Origin: Alviniconcha marisindica
Lineage: Eukaryota > Mollusca > Gastropoda > Provannidae
Length of the DNA: 64,000 bases
Assembly (NCBI GenBank): GCA_018857735.1
Contig: JABMCL010002225.1
Coordinates: 1,525,034 to 1,589,033 of the forward strand
Direction: 5' to 3'
Shown here: positions 1 through 12,373 of the stretch, piece by piece
Layout of the letters: every line of letters begins with the position of its first letter
How positions within the stretch are numbered: the first letter of the stretch is position 1
Translations under genes and position numbers: made by a program
The notes under the pieces: generated by a model
Seen by the model: only the letters and a program-made list of their open reading frames with translations
Told to the model about the DNA's origin: nothing
The model's database searches: none

Positions 1-595
1 CCAAAAAATGTGATTGATAGAGTCTCTTTCCCGTCTACAAAAAGAACAGTTAATGTCATTTTCAATACCCATGTGCATTAAAACAATATTGGTAGCTAAT
101 ATTCTATGTACAAGTCTTATCTGGAACCATTTTAGTTTTATCTCTTGGATGTTTTGCATTTTCTTAAAGGTTCTGCTCCAGTCAATGTCTGTATTTAATC
201 TTGCTTCCCAGTTTTCACAGCACTTAGGTTTATCTTTACCCTGTGTAAGCATTTCATAATACAGGCGTGAACCTTTTTGTTGACTGTAAATAATCTTAAG
301 CGTCTTTGTCAAATCAGTTGAACTATTACTCTCAACTGTTAGTCCCGTTTTACATATGTAGCTTTTAATAGCTTGTACACATCCAATATATGTAATGTAA
401 TCCGTATTAATTCTGTATATTTCTTTAAACCTTTTAAATAACGTAAACGTACCATTTTCATTCAGAATGTTTTTGATAAAACATACACCTTTGTCTATCC
501 ACTTTTTATAAAAAACAGTTTTATTTCCAACCACAATATTATCGTTGCAGAAAATAGGATCTGCGACTAGAGTTTCTGAACTTCATTAATAAACT
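1..595 (-). pseudogene. L1-like LINE ORF2, C-terminal fragment
   Basis: Read on the minus strand, this stretch encodes the part of an L1-clade ORF2 protein that lies after the reverse transcriptase. Near 500-540 the reverse complement gives a motif like NDNIVVGNKTVFYKKWIDKG, typical of this linker in animal L1 elements. Further on (near 40-220) it gives CCENWEARLNTDIDW, then KLKWFQIRLVHRILATN, then a cysteine pair (SFCRRERDS), the usual C-terminal zinc-binding region. The frame stays open for nearly 200 codons. The element would continue to the left beyond the window edge, so its 3' end is not visible, and no reverse transcriptase core lies to the right, so it is 5'-truncated near 595. It lies upstream of the first DONSON exon seen, probably in an intron. 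Family assignment is by motif only. Confidence 0.8.
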
Positions 596-858
596 TATCC
601 AGGGGATTCGGAAGCATGATCTACAAATATACTAATTTATATAGAATCAGTGACTTACGTACTGCAACTTTTTGAAGTGGGGTGATTGCCCATATATTAA
701 ACTTTTTTTCTTTTCTTTTTTTTACCTTAGTAAATTTTTCTCTCATGTTCAGACAAGCCATTTGTGAACCAGAGCCTGAAAGTTTAAATTTTTGGTGGAT
801 TCCAACACATATTTACTAATTTAGATTTAGTAATTTCTCTGTACATATTTTGTATTTC
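596..858. other. AT-rich stretch, nothing recognised
   Basis: No open frame, splice-flanked exon or known repeat motif was recognised here. The start of the LINE fragment to the left is abrupt near 595. Confidence 0.4.
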
Positions 859-1400
859 ATATGCTTACAAGTTACATCAGAATTGCTTACACTGAAATCA
901 AAAATGCATAGGCACATTGCTAACCTGAAGCTCTGAGATGGAATAAGCCCAATCTGATGCATGATTGTCCCTTCATTTTAAACAGCAGAAGTGTTTTATG
1001 TATTGTTTTGATGAGTTGTTTCCATGTTTCAACTGTAACACATTTTCCATAATGCATGCTTACATCAAAATCACTGACATTGACAAAAATATGCACTGTC
1101 ACATTGCTAACTTGAAGCTTTAACTCTGAGATGGAATAAGCCCATTCCACTTTATGATTTTGTACCTTCATTTTACACAGCAGAGATGTTTTACATGATG
1201 CTTTTAGGACTTCACTTCCATGTTTCAACTGTAGCGCATTTTGTGTTAGGCATGCTTACATCAAATCACTGACATCAAAAATGCAGAGGCACTTTGCTAA
1301 CTTGCAGTTCTAGGATTGAATAAGCCCTGTCAGGTTTATGATTTGTCTCCTCATTTAACAGTGCAAAAATGTTTATAAGTCATTTATCATGATTTTGTTT
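859..1400. repeat. Tandem repeat, 196-bp period, about 2.7 copies
   Basis: The segment beginning at 859 recurs at 1055 and 1251, giving a period of 196 bp. Shared landmarks in each copy are a 'gcttacatca...ctgaca' start, 'cac(a)ttgctaacttg', 'gatggaataagccc' and 'cttcattt...acagcag'. The third copy fades near 1400. Open frames crossing it, such as 920-1228 on the minus strand, arise from the repeat and are not gene-like. Confidence 0.75.
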
Positions 1401-2067
1401 GTTGTTCAGCTTGTTGGTGGAAGATGGAAGATCCCCCTTTGAAGTTACAAGAAAACATGATGAATGAGATAAACCAATCTTGTTTTTATCTTGCTTTATT
1501 ACTTTTTATGCTTTATGAACACTATTTGCCAATTTGGCTTCTATGTTTCTACTCAAATGGGTACCAATAACGTGTCAAATGCTTATTAAAAAACAACAAC
1601 ATATATACACATATAGAGCAAAGTTTATTTTTGAAGCTCTATGTCACATAGAGTACCACATGAAAACCACCCTTATGTTATATTTTCCATAAAGTATGGG
1701 CACTTCATCCTCGTATTGTTTTGTATTCATGAATTCATGAATGTGTTTATTGATAAAGAGAAACATTCATGAACCTATGGTTGTTATAAGATAATACTTT
1801 ATTGTATTTAAAAGGAAATTTGCTTTGAAACATACCATAATTAGTTAGTTGGTACTTTGAGCCCAGTCAACCACAAAGGATTATATCAGGGCTAAATATA
1901 CCATCAGTGTAACATGTAAATTAATAAAATTTAAATTAAACATATGATAATTCAATGTAAAATGTATGCACAAAGAAAAAAAAAGTGTTTAAACAAATTA
2001 CAATTATTGCTAAAAACAAGTTAATAACAACACACGATAACATGCACACATGCGTGCACATGCATTC
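1401..2067. other. AT-rich intronic or intergenic DNA
   Basis: No gene, RNA gene or clear repeat was recognised. Base composition is strongly AT-rich, with scattered stop codons in all frames. Confidence 0.4.
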
Positions 2068-2545
2068 ACTCACTGGGAACAGCTCAGTGGTTAGAGTGCT
2101 GGACTCATGATCAAAAAGTTGTGGGTTCAAACCCCTGCAGAAGTGGCGGGAGAATTTTCTTCTCCAGGGTCAACTTTCTGTGCTGACTCTTATTTTGGTA
2201 TCCATTCCACCCCTGTGTTACTGCAGTGGCATGTAAAAGATCCCGGTCAGTCTGCGAAAAGTGCAGGTGGCAGGTTACAGCTAAACACGCATGCACCTTA
2301 TGTATGTGGCTTTGCATGAAGTCATATGGGTGTATGGTGTACACAGAATGTGCCAAGACAGCAGCAGTTTCATGTGGCACCAGCCATGCCAGTGCTGTAA
2401 GTTCACCGCTTTGGTGGATATATAAAATTTGGAAAAAAAGAAGAAGAAAAAACTATGAAAAAGCTATACACTCATGTAGAATTGCATGCGAGCATGGTGA
2501 ATGCTCAAGAGCGAAGAATAGCGCTACATAAAAGTGATCAACAAT
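2068..2545 (+). mobile_element. tRNA-derived SINE, copy 1
   Basis: The head reads like a tRNA: 'agctcagtggttagagtgct' resembles a type-2 pol III A box and 'gggttcaaaccc' a B box, about 30 bp apart. This is followed by a conserved body ('ttttcttctccagggtcaac', 'gtatccattccacccctgtg', 'gtaaaagatcccggtca') shared with copies at 5764-6240 (minus) and 17512-17900. The tail ends near 'gaatagcgctacataaaagt', resembling 3' ends of CR1/L2-type LINEs, which is inference. It is not a functional tRNA because the acceptor stem cannot be closed. Its body opens short frames that are not genes. Confidence 0.85.
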
Positions 2546-2965
2546 TCACGCACACACGCATGCACACACACACACACCACACAGAGAGAGAGAGAGCACC
2601 TACCCTAGCCCTTGCCTGCTTTGTGACAAAACAATGCAGTGTCTACAACAATGACATATGAAATCTTTCCACTTTAACATCACACTGTGTATGGAACCAA
2701 ATGACATAGCTTGCACACTGTTGCCGTAGGGTTCCTTCACTGGTTCCAGTGTCTTGTGCTCTAAAGCAGGCCGCACAAACGCTGGGTGTCATTTTTTCAG
2801 ATCATCTGTTAATGCTGGTATTTCAACCACTGTTTTTGATTTGCTTTTGGTTGAAAAGAATCTACTTCTTTGTGTTTCAAACTTTTGTTGGCTGAAAATT
2901 TATGTGTAGCTTAAATGTTTCTTCCTTTGCTGAACCCTCCTCCAAACCATACACTTGTTGGCTTT
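2546..2965. other. CA/GA-rich then unclassified sequence
   Basis: A short CA and GA simple-repeat patch (2555-2600) is followed by AT-rich sequence with no recognised gene. Confidence 0.4.
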
Positions 2966-3280
2966 CTGATGACAACAAACAAGGGAGTTAGTTAGCACTT
3001 GAAATGCATAATAGTATTAATACAAGTACAACAACAAAGACCTGAGTCACCTATGGTAACTCTCACCTGGCATGTGTGTAAATACATGGTACATAAACTC
3101 CACCAGAGGTACATCCTCAGAATGATGTACCTCTGATTGAGGATGTACCTCTGGTGGAGTTTACATACCTTGTATTTACACGCGTGCCAGGTGAGAGTTA
3201 CTGTAGGTGACTCGGTCTTTGTTGTTGCACTTGTGTCCTGTATTTCGAGCGCTAATTAACTCCATTGTCTGTTGAGTCTG
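2966..3280. repeat. Long inverted repeat (foldback), arms about 145 bp
   Basis: The arm at about 2966-3119 is repeated in reverse complement at about 3138-3280, with a spacer of roughly 18 bp. Matching blocks include 'ctccaccagaggtacatcct' against its complement, 'aactctcacctggca', 'aacaacaaagacc' and 'gagttagttagc'. The arms have drifted by substitutions and small indels. The inner edge is itself repeated ('tgatgtacctctg'). It could be a foldback MITE or an inverted duplication; no target-site duplication was identified. Confidence 0.8.
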
Positions 3281-3462
3281 CACAAGCACTCTGGGCCTCA
3301 CTCCGTTTCAGATTTCTGATGACAATTCTATATTTACCAGGGAACTATGAGCGATTCTTTTGGCTCTCAGACATGTTTACCCTTCCAAGAAAAAATATTT
3401 TCTGATGCTTTTAATAGTAAGTAAATATTTATACCTACAAACTTTTCTTTTGCTTTTAACAG

Positions 3463-3641
3463 GGTGGAAAGTTTTACCTCTTTGTACCAGCAACTGATGA
3501 TTGGACTGTGTCCATATTTCTACCTGTGTTGCCACCAGTTCACTGTACTGTTTCGTGGCCAGGGAGTTGGAGGATACCCTCAGCACACTGCCTGCCTCAC
3601 TCCAAGCACTTGTGGCATCAGAGAAGCACTCAACCATGCAG
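3463..3641 (+). CDS. donson: donson exon (first in window)
   Basis: The exon is preceded by a pyrimidine-rich 'cttttcttttgcttttaacag' acceptor and followed by a strong 'gtaagt' donor. The first base completes a split codon from a missing upstream exon; a TG|G tryptophan would fit the family. It encodes VESFTSLYQQLMIGLCPYF, then a CCHQFTVLFRG segment and TPSTCGIREALNHA, closely matching the central DONSON core. It ends in phase 1. Confidence 0.93.
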
Positions 3642-6600
3642 GTAAGTTGAAGCTAGAAAAAAAGTATGTTGTTGGCTTTTCTGAATGGAAATTTTTCTCA
3701 GTGGCATTCTGAAATTGTTTAAAGCTGCCTTATTTAATAAACATGAGTACTTTGAAGTATTTTTCTTTTTCAGAAAGTTTTATTGTGAACTGACTTCTGC
3801 CTTTTGGGAAAATCTTTGATCACGCGTGAACACAATGGTCAATGGAAAAATATATATAGATTTTGTATCCAAACACCTAAATTCAGCAGTCATTTGATGA
3901 TGTACATGGGGCATAGTTCAGAAACACTGTGCAGTAGATTGAAAATGAATAGCCAGTGCTGAGCTATTACCTTGTTGCCAAAAAGGGCCTCAGCAGAATT
4001 CTTCAGTGTGAGTGAGCACAAAGCTTCCTTTTGGTTGGGAACTTTTTACCCCTTTGATACAGTCAGCTTGGTCAACATATAGATACAGTTTTATGAAATG
4101 TACACACCTGAATTATAGATCTGAATGCAAAAGTAAAAATTACAACTTACTCAAATGTGCCAAGAAGGACATATTAGGCTTCTCTTGTCAACCAGTGAAA
4201 ATGCAGCCAGTGGAATGAACAAAATGTTTCATCCTGCCCAATTTGACCTCGTCAATCCCTAGTGATAACATAATGAAATGTATTCTGGTACTGTAATGTG
4301 ATGTATTCTGGTACTTTCACACTGCCCAGTTTCTGACAGCATGCTTACTTTAACTTGTCTGACAAAGTGCCAAACCACAAAGCTGCAGATTATAATGTGA
4401 AATTGAAAATGCCCTTGTACTGATTATATTTGCACATATTTACGTGAAAGTGAACAAACCTTTTAAGCCAAAATGCTGTAATTGGTCTCAGACATACTGA
4501 GAGAGAGAGAGAGAGGGGGGGGGGGGGGGGCGTAATGTCTACCGCCTTAAATAACAAAGGCAAGTTCATTTATGACTAATAACAGGAAAGAGAGACTGAA
4601 TTTTTGCAACATGAACATTTTGCTGTTCAATGTAATTTTTCACATCATATTTAGTACCACTGACAAATTACAAACTACACATTTGTAAGTTTAATGATTC
4701 ATAGATTTTTTGTAATTGTGTACATGTCTGTAAGTTTGTATGGGATGAGGATGACTTCACCCATTTTCATGTTCTGGCAGATGACTGGTTCATTTGTTGT
4801 CAGTTGTATACATTGTGCAATGAACCTAAAACATGCTGAGCTGGAAACAAAGGCTGGTTAGCATTTGATGGTAGAGTTGTTTAACTCTTTGCAAACTAGC
4901 ATTCATTTGAATGTCATAGAAATATATATGCATCTATCTCTGTCTTATGTTTTTCAATGTGTCTGTAAGTATACTATTCTGCAAGTGAAACAGTGTTTGG
5001 GACTGCTTCACAATGTTTGGGTTCATAACAGACTTGTTCATGTAATTGGAACTTAGTAATTTAGTTAGTTGTTGTTTTTGCTTACATGTTGTGTATGAAA
5101 TATGAGAAATGAAAAAGGGGCATTTAATTTAATTCTATAAGAAATGCAGGCCATGGATTTTTGAGTGGCTAAAGATGACACTGTATTTTCAAAAGTTTAT
5201 CAACATACAGGTGAAAAATTAATATGTAAAGCAAGATTTAGTTTACATGAGTACACAATGCATCCTGTGCTTTGCATGTGTAAGTGTGTGTGTGTGTGTG
5301 TGTATGCATGCATGCATGTGTGTGTGTGTGCATGGGTATGTTCAAGCATTATTTAGTGTATATATGTGTGTATATGGGTCATTCTCCTGAAAACTGGTCA
5401 AAACTGTGACATAGAGGGTAAAAATTCAGAGTGTGAATTTTTTTATGTTATTATTTGGAAATGAAAGCTTGACATCTCTTGTGTACATAAATATAAGACA
5501 TAAATTGACAGGGTGACAGGAACTTGGTTAATTGTGCATTATGTTATGTCATAGGTCAGTGTCTCGCATGTTACAGAAGACACCAGAAATGCATGAATAG
5601 AGTTGGCTCAGTGGCCAGTTTGACTCTTGCCTTCTTTTCTTTTTTTATTATACAATATTTCCTAATTAATAAAGGAATATCTGTCACTTCTGACATTAAT
5701 TTCTTTTTTTGTCCTGCCTCTTTAACGATTTTGGTTTAAAATGTCATCTTCAAAGTACAGACATTGATTGATGATCGCTTATATAGCGCTATTCTCTTCT
5801 CTCTTGAGCAGACTCACTGCGCTCGCATGTAATTCTACATGAGTGACTAGCTTTTTATAGCGCGTTTAAAAAAAAAAAAATCCACCGAAGTGGTGTACTT
5901 ACAGTGCTGGCATGGCTGGTGCCACTTAAACTGCTGCCATCTCAGCGCAAGGTCTGTGTACACCATACAACCATGCTCCATGTCACTTCATGCAAAGCCA
6001 CATACGTAAGGTGTATGCATGTTTAGCTGTAACCTGCCACCTGCACTTTTGGCAGAATGACCGGGATCTTTTACGTGCTACTGCGGTAACACAGGGGTGG
6101 AACGGATACCGAAATAAAGAGTCAGCACAGAAAGTCGACCCTGGAGAAGAAAATTCTCCCGCCGCTCCTGCAGGGATTCGAACCCGCAACCTTTCAATCA
6201 CAAGTCTGGTGCTCTAACCACTGAGCTATCCCCGCCCCGAAATGCATGAAATAGATTACACATTTCTTTTCCTTAGATTTTTCCTTTCTTCCCCCCCCCC
6301 CCCTCCCCGAATAATTTGGAGGAGGGGGGTGGATGCATTGTACTAACTTGGTCTGAACCATATATATAAATGTACATGTCAGAGGGATATTTGTTTCTTG
6401 CTTTCTAAAGTTAATAACCAATCACACTTAATTAGTAATTTAAGGATATAAGAATAACACACTTGAACCATTCACCAAGAAACTTAATAAACAAGTACAT
6501 TCATTACAAAAGCAATGTTTTTCCACCTTTTCTTGATTGGAACTGGTATTGACCCGTGCTTTAAATATCGGGATAGCCAAGAGTGGCAGCAATCTAGTCC

Positions 6601-9600
6601 ACAGTCCCCCAAGCCATCTTCTCTGTCTCACGCCCTGTGTAAAAGCAAGAAAATCTTTTCACAGTGTCTTACCCTGTCTTGTGATGATGTACCATCAAGC
6701 TACTTTGGATTGCAAAAGTTTCAGTATTTCTGAAGATCTAGTAGAAACGATTGTGGCTTTGACATTGAACATAGCAAAATTATATTTCTGAATGATATTC
6801 TGGCTGATGATTATGCATCACCATACTAAGTTTGACCGATTAGAGATATTGTCTGGGCAAACATTCAAAGCAAAGCAACCTTTTCACAAGCTAATGAACA
6901 TGCACTGTCAAACTAAGTTAGTCACCCCAAAAAATCAGCAGTTCAGAACATATATATAATAGTCATATTTGATTGTATGAACCGAAATTCTGTTACTGTG
7001 ACCTTGACCATACTGTGATCTTGACCTTGGAGATAGAAACCCAGTTTTCTCAGATGACCCTCTGGCTTATGATGATGTCTCACCATACTGGGTTTGGTTA
7101 CAAATGGTTCAGCGATGCATAAGATATCATCCAAACTAACATTAACTGAAACTTTTAACCTTGGCTGTGACATTGACCTTGAACACAGCAATCCAACATT
7201 TTCACTTTTGCTTATGATGATCTACACTCAAATTGAGATTTGTTGCAAAAGACTCACTGGTTTAGAGCTAATAAAAGATATAGTAGAAACTGTCATATTT
7301 TGATTATATAAGCCCACACTGTGACCTTGACTTTGAAGACAGAATCCCATTTTTTCACATGACATTCTGGCTCATGGTGGTGCACCACAATACCAAGTTT
7401 GGTTACAAAAGGTTGCAAAGAAACACTCAGCCAAGTGGGAACAAATATGTGTCATGAACATTACATCCATCACCCCTTAAGACACCACAGTGCTTTCCCT
7501 TTTCTAGTAAATTAATACACCACACACTGCGCAAAAAAAAGAGGTCAAATGTTTCTGCCGCAAGTCTGCTGATGTGGACTATTACGTCAAAGTAGGTCGA
7601 AAGTCAATGGTACAAGCCGAAATAATTATTTTGTGTGCTCACACGTTACACCATTGTAAGACACCATGTCAACCACCCCTGAAGAAATGACTGTAATTTA
7701 TTTCGTATCTACTCTTTTGTCATCAAACAAGCATTAAAAATAAGGTGAAATGTGGTTATCTACATTACCAAGCTGATGAAAAAAAGAAAGTTCTTTTGTT
7801 TCCATTGTGAACAAGTCACAATATCGTGATACACACTCAGAAGACATCATCGGTAACGTGCAAGACACTGATTATCTTTCCTTTTTGTTTGGAGCTGTTA
7901 ATAGCAAGCAACACACAATAAATACCATTTGTATGTAAGAACTGGCCTTCTTCTTTCTCATGAAACCTGTTTTTATTCCATCATGAACGAGTCCACGGAA
8001 ATATCTGCGATCAGCTAACCTTCCCATAGCCATGTCACAAATGGCGGCCATGAAAATGTCGCGATTTTTACAGCAACAAAAAAAGGCTCACAGCACAAGA
8101 AATAATGATGCATTTACCCATTGTGGCATTTCCCTTATTTCTCCAAACACATTACTATAGCATTAGTTTAAAAAGTTTCATGTTTTAGTTTAATTTTTAT
8201 TTCATCGGGAAAGCAGCACCCTGTTTGGTCCCGTTTTCTGGAGAATGACCCATATATATGTGTAGACAAGCGATGTTCACCCACCCAAATGAATATGAAC
8301 ACATAAGAATTTTAATTTTGTATGTACAAAAGCAAGAATAGTGACACTATGCTACATGACAATATGCTACAACATAAAATTAAGAAAATTATACATCCAT
8401 TCATTGTCACCATGGGGGCGCACACGCACGCACGCACACACACACAGCATGCACTGATACAGGCTAGTTAACAGAATGGGGGAGGGGGGGAGGGTATGAT
8501 TGGCAGCAGAAACAAAGAACTTAGGGGTTTGGTCCATGGGCTGAGAGGAATAGTCTGGTTTTGAACTGGGATTTTGTTGGTATGGGGAATTTGTTCCATG
8601 TAAGAGGGCCCAGATGGGGAAAAGTGCATTGCCCTTTGGGAGTTTTTCTTTTGTGTGGGAATCTGAAAGTGCAGGTGTCAGTACAGGACTGAATGCAATG
8701 AAGAAGATGGGATGTACAGGTGGAGCAGATCAGACAATTAAGGTGGGTTTGAGACTAGGTCATAGCAAATAGAAGAAACTTATATTCAATTCTTTGAGCT
8801 GTTGGAAAGCCAGTGGCAGTGCTTGATTATTTTGTAACCTGTTATGACCTGTCTCACTAAGAATGGTCCATTGGGGTTGGATACTGGCAACATATATTGT
8901 CTTAAGGAAGTTAAGCACAGACACACATGCAGGCAGGCAGGTATGAACACAGTTATTAAGTATGTATGTGTTAACATGATTCTCATTTGTAGTAAGAAGA
9001 AAATGATTTTCTGATTGTTACAAGTTGACGCCTGCTTGGATTTTTGACAGGTGTTGGTTTTACCATGCCCAATCTCAAAAAAGAGACGGTCATGGATTCA
9101 GATCTCACTAACCACCAGGCAGTGTTGGGCAGACCTCCCAGTGACAGCTTTGAATCATCTCAGTTTCACAGGTAGTATGTATGTCACATTAATTTTGCTT
9201 TTCTGCTGTCATGTCCACAAAACTGAGCAACCCTTGGACAAACAAGAAGTGATCACTTACGTGATGTCTTAGACAGTGCTCCATTTTGGGTGTTGGAGGT
9301 GGGGTATATTGCTGTTTCATCATGCAGTGTTCAGTTAGATGATCCAGGTTTGCTTCCCTGAAGGGAGGCTGGGGATGTCTGATGTTCTGCCTCTGTTTGG
9401 AATCTCAGGGCTGTCATTTGATTCCCCTTTCCTTTCCCCCTTCTTGTTTTTCTGCCTACTCTTTCTGTTTGGTCATTTTTCTGTTAATGGTCCATTTTCC
9501 TGACTTTTCCCCCCAGAAACCTTGCCAACATTTTTTGTTAAAAGTTAGATTTTTTTGTATGGCTCTTGCTGAGTAGCTAGATGATAGTTGGTTATAGTAA

Positions 9601-12294
9601 GTAGGTGGTAGGTGCAGCTTGCAGGCGTATGGCGCTGGCATTTGTTTCTGTCCAGTCTTTTCTTTTATATTTTTCTTTAATCTGGTATCAGTAAATTAGA
9701 ATGGTCGATGATACCAGCATGTCCCAGCATTATGTGCTCATTTAACAGGGGTACTATTGAAGGGAGTAACTCTTTGACATTTTTTGTTGCATGTCTGCAT
9801 GTTTGTTTTGCTTTATGTTTGCATAGAGATTGGTTTTGTGGATATGAGAAGAGTTTAGAAATGTGCATTTGGTTATGAAAAGAGTTTGATTGTCCTGAGG
9901 TTACCCTGTGTGGTTGACAGGATGTTAAAATCCCATTACTAACTAACTATCTAACTAACAGGTTTGCTTTAACCAGTATTTTTTTTTGTAATTTACCAGT
10001 TAAAATCAGTAGACTCCAGAATAATCTTCAACAATCACTTGGTGTTGACTGTTTTTTGTTTGTTTGTTTTTTAAAGCAATAGCAGAATGTTTCTTTTGTG
10101 TGCAAGAGAGATCTGTGTGTGTGTGTGTGTGTGGCACTGGTGGCAACACAGTCTGCCCTTGTCTCTTGCAGTATGTTGATTTTATGAGGCTTGTATGAGT
10201 GGACAGTGTGTGAGGTTGGGCAGGATGGAGTATGAAAGTGCACACATATTTGTATGTACTCTGGTCATACTTCATTGTTTCACCATCCCATGGTGTTCTT
10301 TCAAATGTGACTGCGGAGCGCTCTGGTCTGCAATTACAGAACAACATGGATGCCTTCATTCACCTTCACTTAACCTCAGAAGAGAGGACCTTAATTTTTA
10401 TGTCTGCAGTATCCCACTCAGGTTTGACAATGTTGCCCCTTTAAAGCCTGAAGTAGGTCAGGATATAGCCATGCATGCTTCACCCGCTGCCAGGAATTTC
10501 ATCCTTGTCCTAATTTCTGTCTTCCCTAAGAAATCATGAACTCCATCAAACATATAATTAGTCATCTAGTGTTAAAGTGCCCACCAGCTCAGCTGTCAAG
10601 GAAGTGTATAAATTAACCAACAATCTATTAGGCAAGATTACATCTCACCCCAACTTCGACAGGTCTTTTCTGACTTTTTTGTAAACAAGGTTCGCCAAAT
10701 CCATGATTCTGTTGACAGGTTGTTCATCCCCCTTTGCACAGTTTTAGGGAGTGTCATTTCTCTGGGACACCCTTATGTGGATTTGAGAGTCACCAAAGAA
10801 ATTGTGTTGAAGTTCACAAAACAAATGTTTCTTAAAACATGTGTTCTAGACCCGATTCCAATGTCCTTACTGTTTGAGCATTCTGACAAGATTGTTCTGA
10901 CAAGAGGCTCACTGCCATTGTAAACCAGTCCTTGTCAACTGGCATTTTTCCTTCCTGTATGAAAGCAGCCACAGTCAAACCACTTTTGAAAAAGACCTCT
11001 CTTGACCTGAATGTGCTTAAAAACTTCAGGCCTGTTTCAAATCGGTCCTTTGTGTCCAAACTTAGTCATCTGGATCAAAACAATCTTTGGTACTCCTTCC
11101 AGTCAGCTTATCATCCAAAAACACAGGTCTGAGACAGCTCTCCTTTATGTTTTCAATGACCTGACTGCTTCAGACTCTGGCTCTATCTCCATTCTGACTC
11201 TTCTGGATCTGAGCACTGCCTTTGATCACATCCTTCTGACTCACCTCAAAAATGCTTTTGGTGTTTGTGATCTTTGTTCTTCTTCGGTTCTTATCTGTAA
11301 GGTAGGACACAAGTAGTAACTGTAAATGAAGTAAAATCCTCTCCTACGCTTCTGACTTGTGCTGGGACCAATTCTTTTCATTCTGTATACTCAGCCTCTT
11401 TCTGATGTAATTAATCACCACTGTCATAACATACTGAACTGTACAAATCTGATTCTCCTTTTGAAGCATTCACTCCTGCACGGACCATCAAATCCTGCAT
11501 TTCAGATGTGACGGTCTGGGTAGTTTACAATAAACTTCAGTTAAATGATGATAGAAGACAGATTTTTCTGTTAGGCTTTGCTCCTGGAATTGATCATCCC
11601 TCTTCACTATGGTGGGTCAGAGTGACATCCAATTTTCCAGTACAGCCTGTAACCTTTTTTTGACAGCCAGCTTGCATTGAAGGAACAGGTGAACAAACTG
11701 TCAACTTGCTTATCAGGAGATCAGGCGGATCAGTTTAGTTGGGTTGTGTCTTTCTTTTGAAGCCACCAAAACTCTCTTTTCTCTCTTGTTCTCTCTAGGC
11801 TTGGTTATTGTAATGTTATCCTTGATGGCTCTGCTCAGGTTCTCCTTGATCAAATTCAAAGAGTGATCAACTGCTCAGCTCACCTCATCTTCAAAACTCC
11901 TAAATGTGCCCACATCACTCCTTTACTTTATGATCTTCACTAGCTGCAAATCAGCAGCCGGATTCAATACAAAATAGCTCTCATCTGCTTGCACATTGTT
12001 ACAGGTACAGCTCCTCCATACCTCTCTGAGTTGCTGCATCTCTACTGTTCTTCTCACTCTCTTCGCTCAACCTCGCATACTCAGATCTTCTGTGCTCCTA
12101 GGATGGGCAGAAAGACCCTGGGGGAGAGATCCTTTCAGTACATTGGACCTGTGATCTTCCCCTCTCTGTCAAGCATTTGTCTTGACTCTCTTCCTTTAAT
12201 TCAAAACTGAAACCCCTCTCTGCTGCATAATGATCTGTCATTGTCTTCTCATTGTACCAACCCATCACCAGTAATGCATACATTTGTAGTGTGT

Positions 12295-12373
<79 letters not shown>

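Larger units (their letters stand above)
5376..8251 (-). mobile_element. DNA transposon with GGGTCATTCTCC termini
   Basis: The left end reads GGGTCATTCTCCTGAAAACT and the right end is its imperfect reverse complement (GGGTCATTCTCCAGAAAACG read inward from 8251). Both insertion edges are ATAT-rich, so the target duplication cannot be delimited. A second copy of the left end lies in opposite orientation at about 26340-26770 and matches through 330 bp of non-coding sequence plus a short frame ending in LYFEDDILNQNR (here) or LYFEEDILNHNR (there). The copy here is split by a SINE at 5764-6240 and carries a TGACCTTGA-rich tandem block (6745-7450) that may be part of the element or a later insertion. 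Superfamily is not assigned because no DDE core was recognised. Treating the two ends as one 2.9-kb element is inference. Confidence 0.6.

Noticed and set aside
2075..2145. tRNA gene
   Set aside because: A- and B-box-like sequences are present, but the cloverleaf is incomplete and the same head is followed by the same long body at three sites, so it is a SINE.
3121..3150. Short direct repeat in the foldback loop as a separate element
   Set aside because: It is simply the inner edge of the inverted repeat arm.
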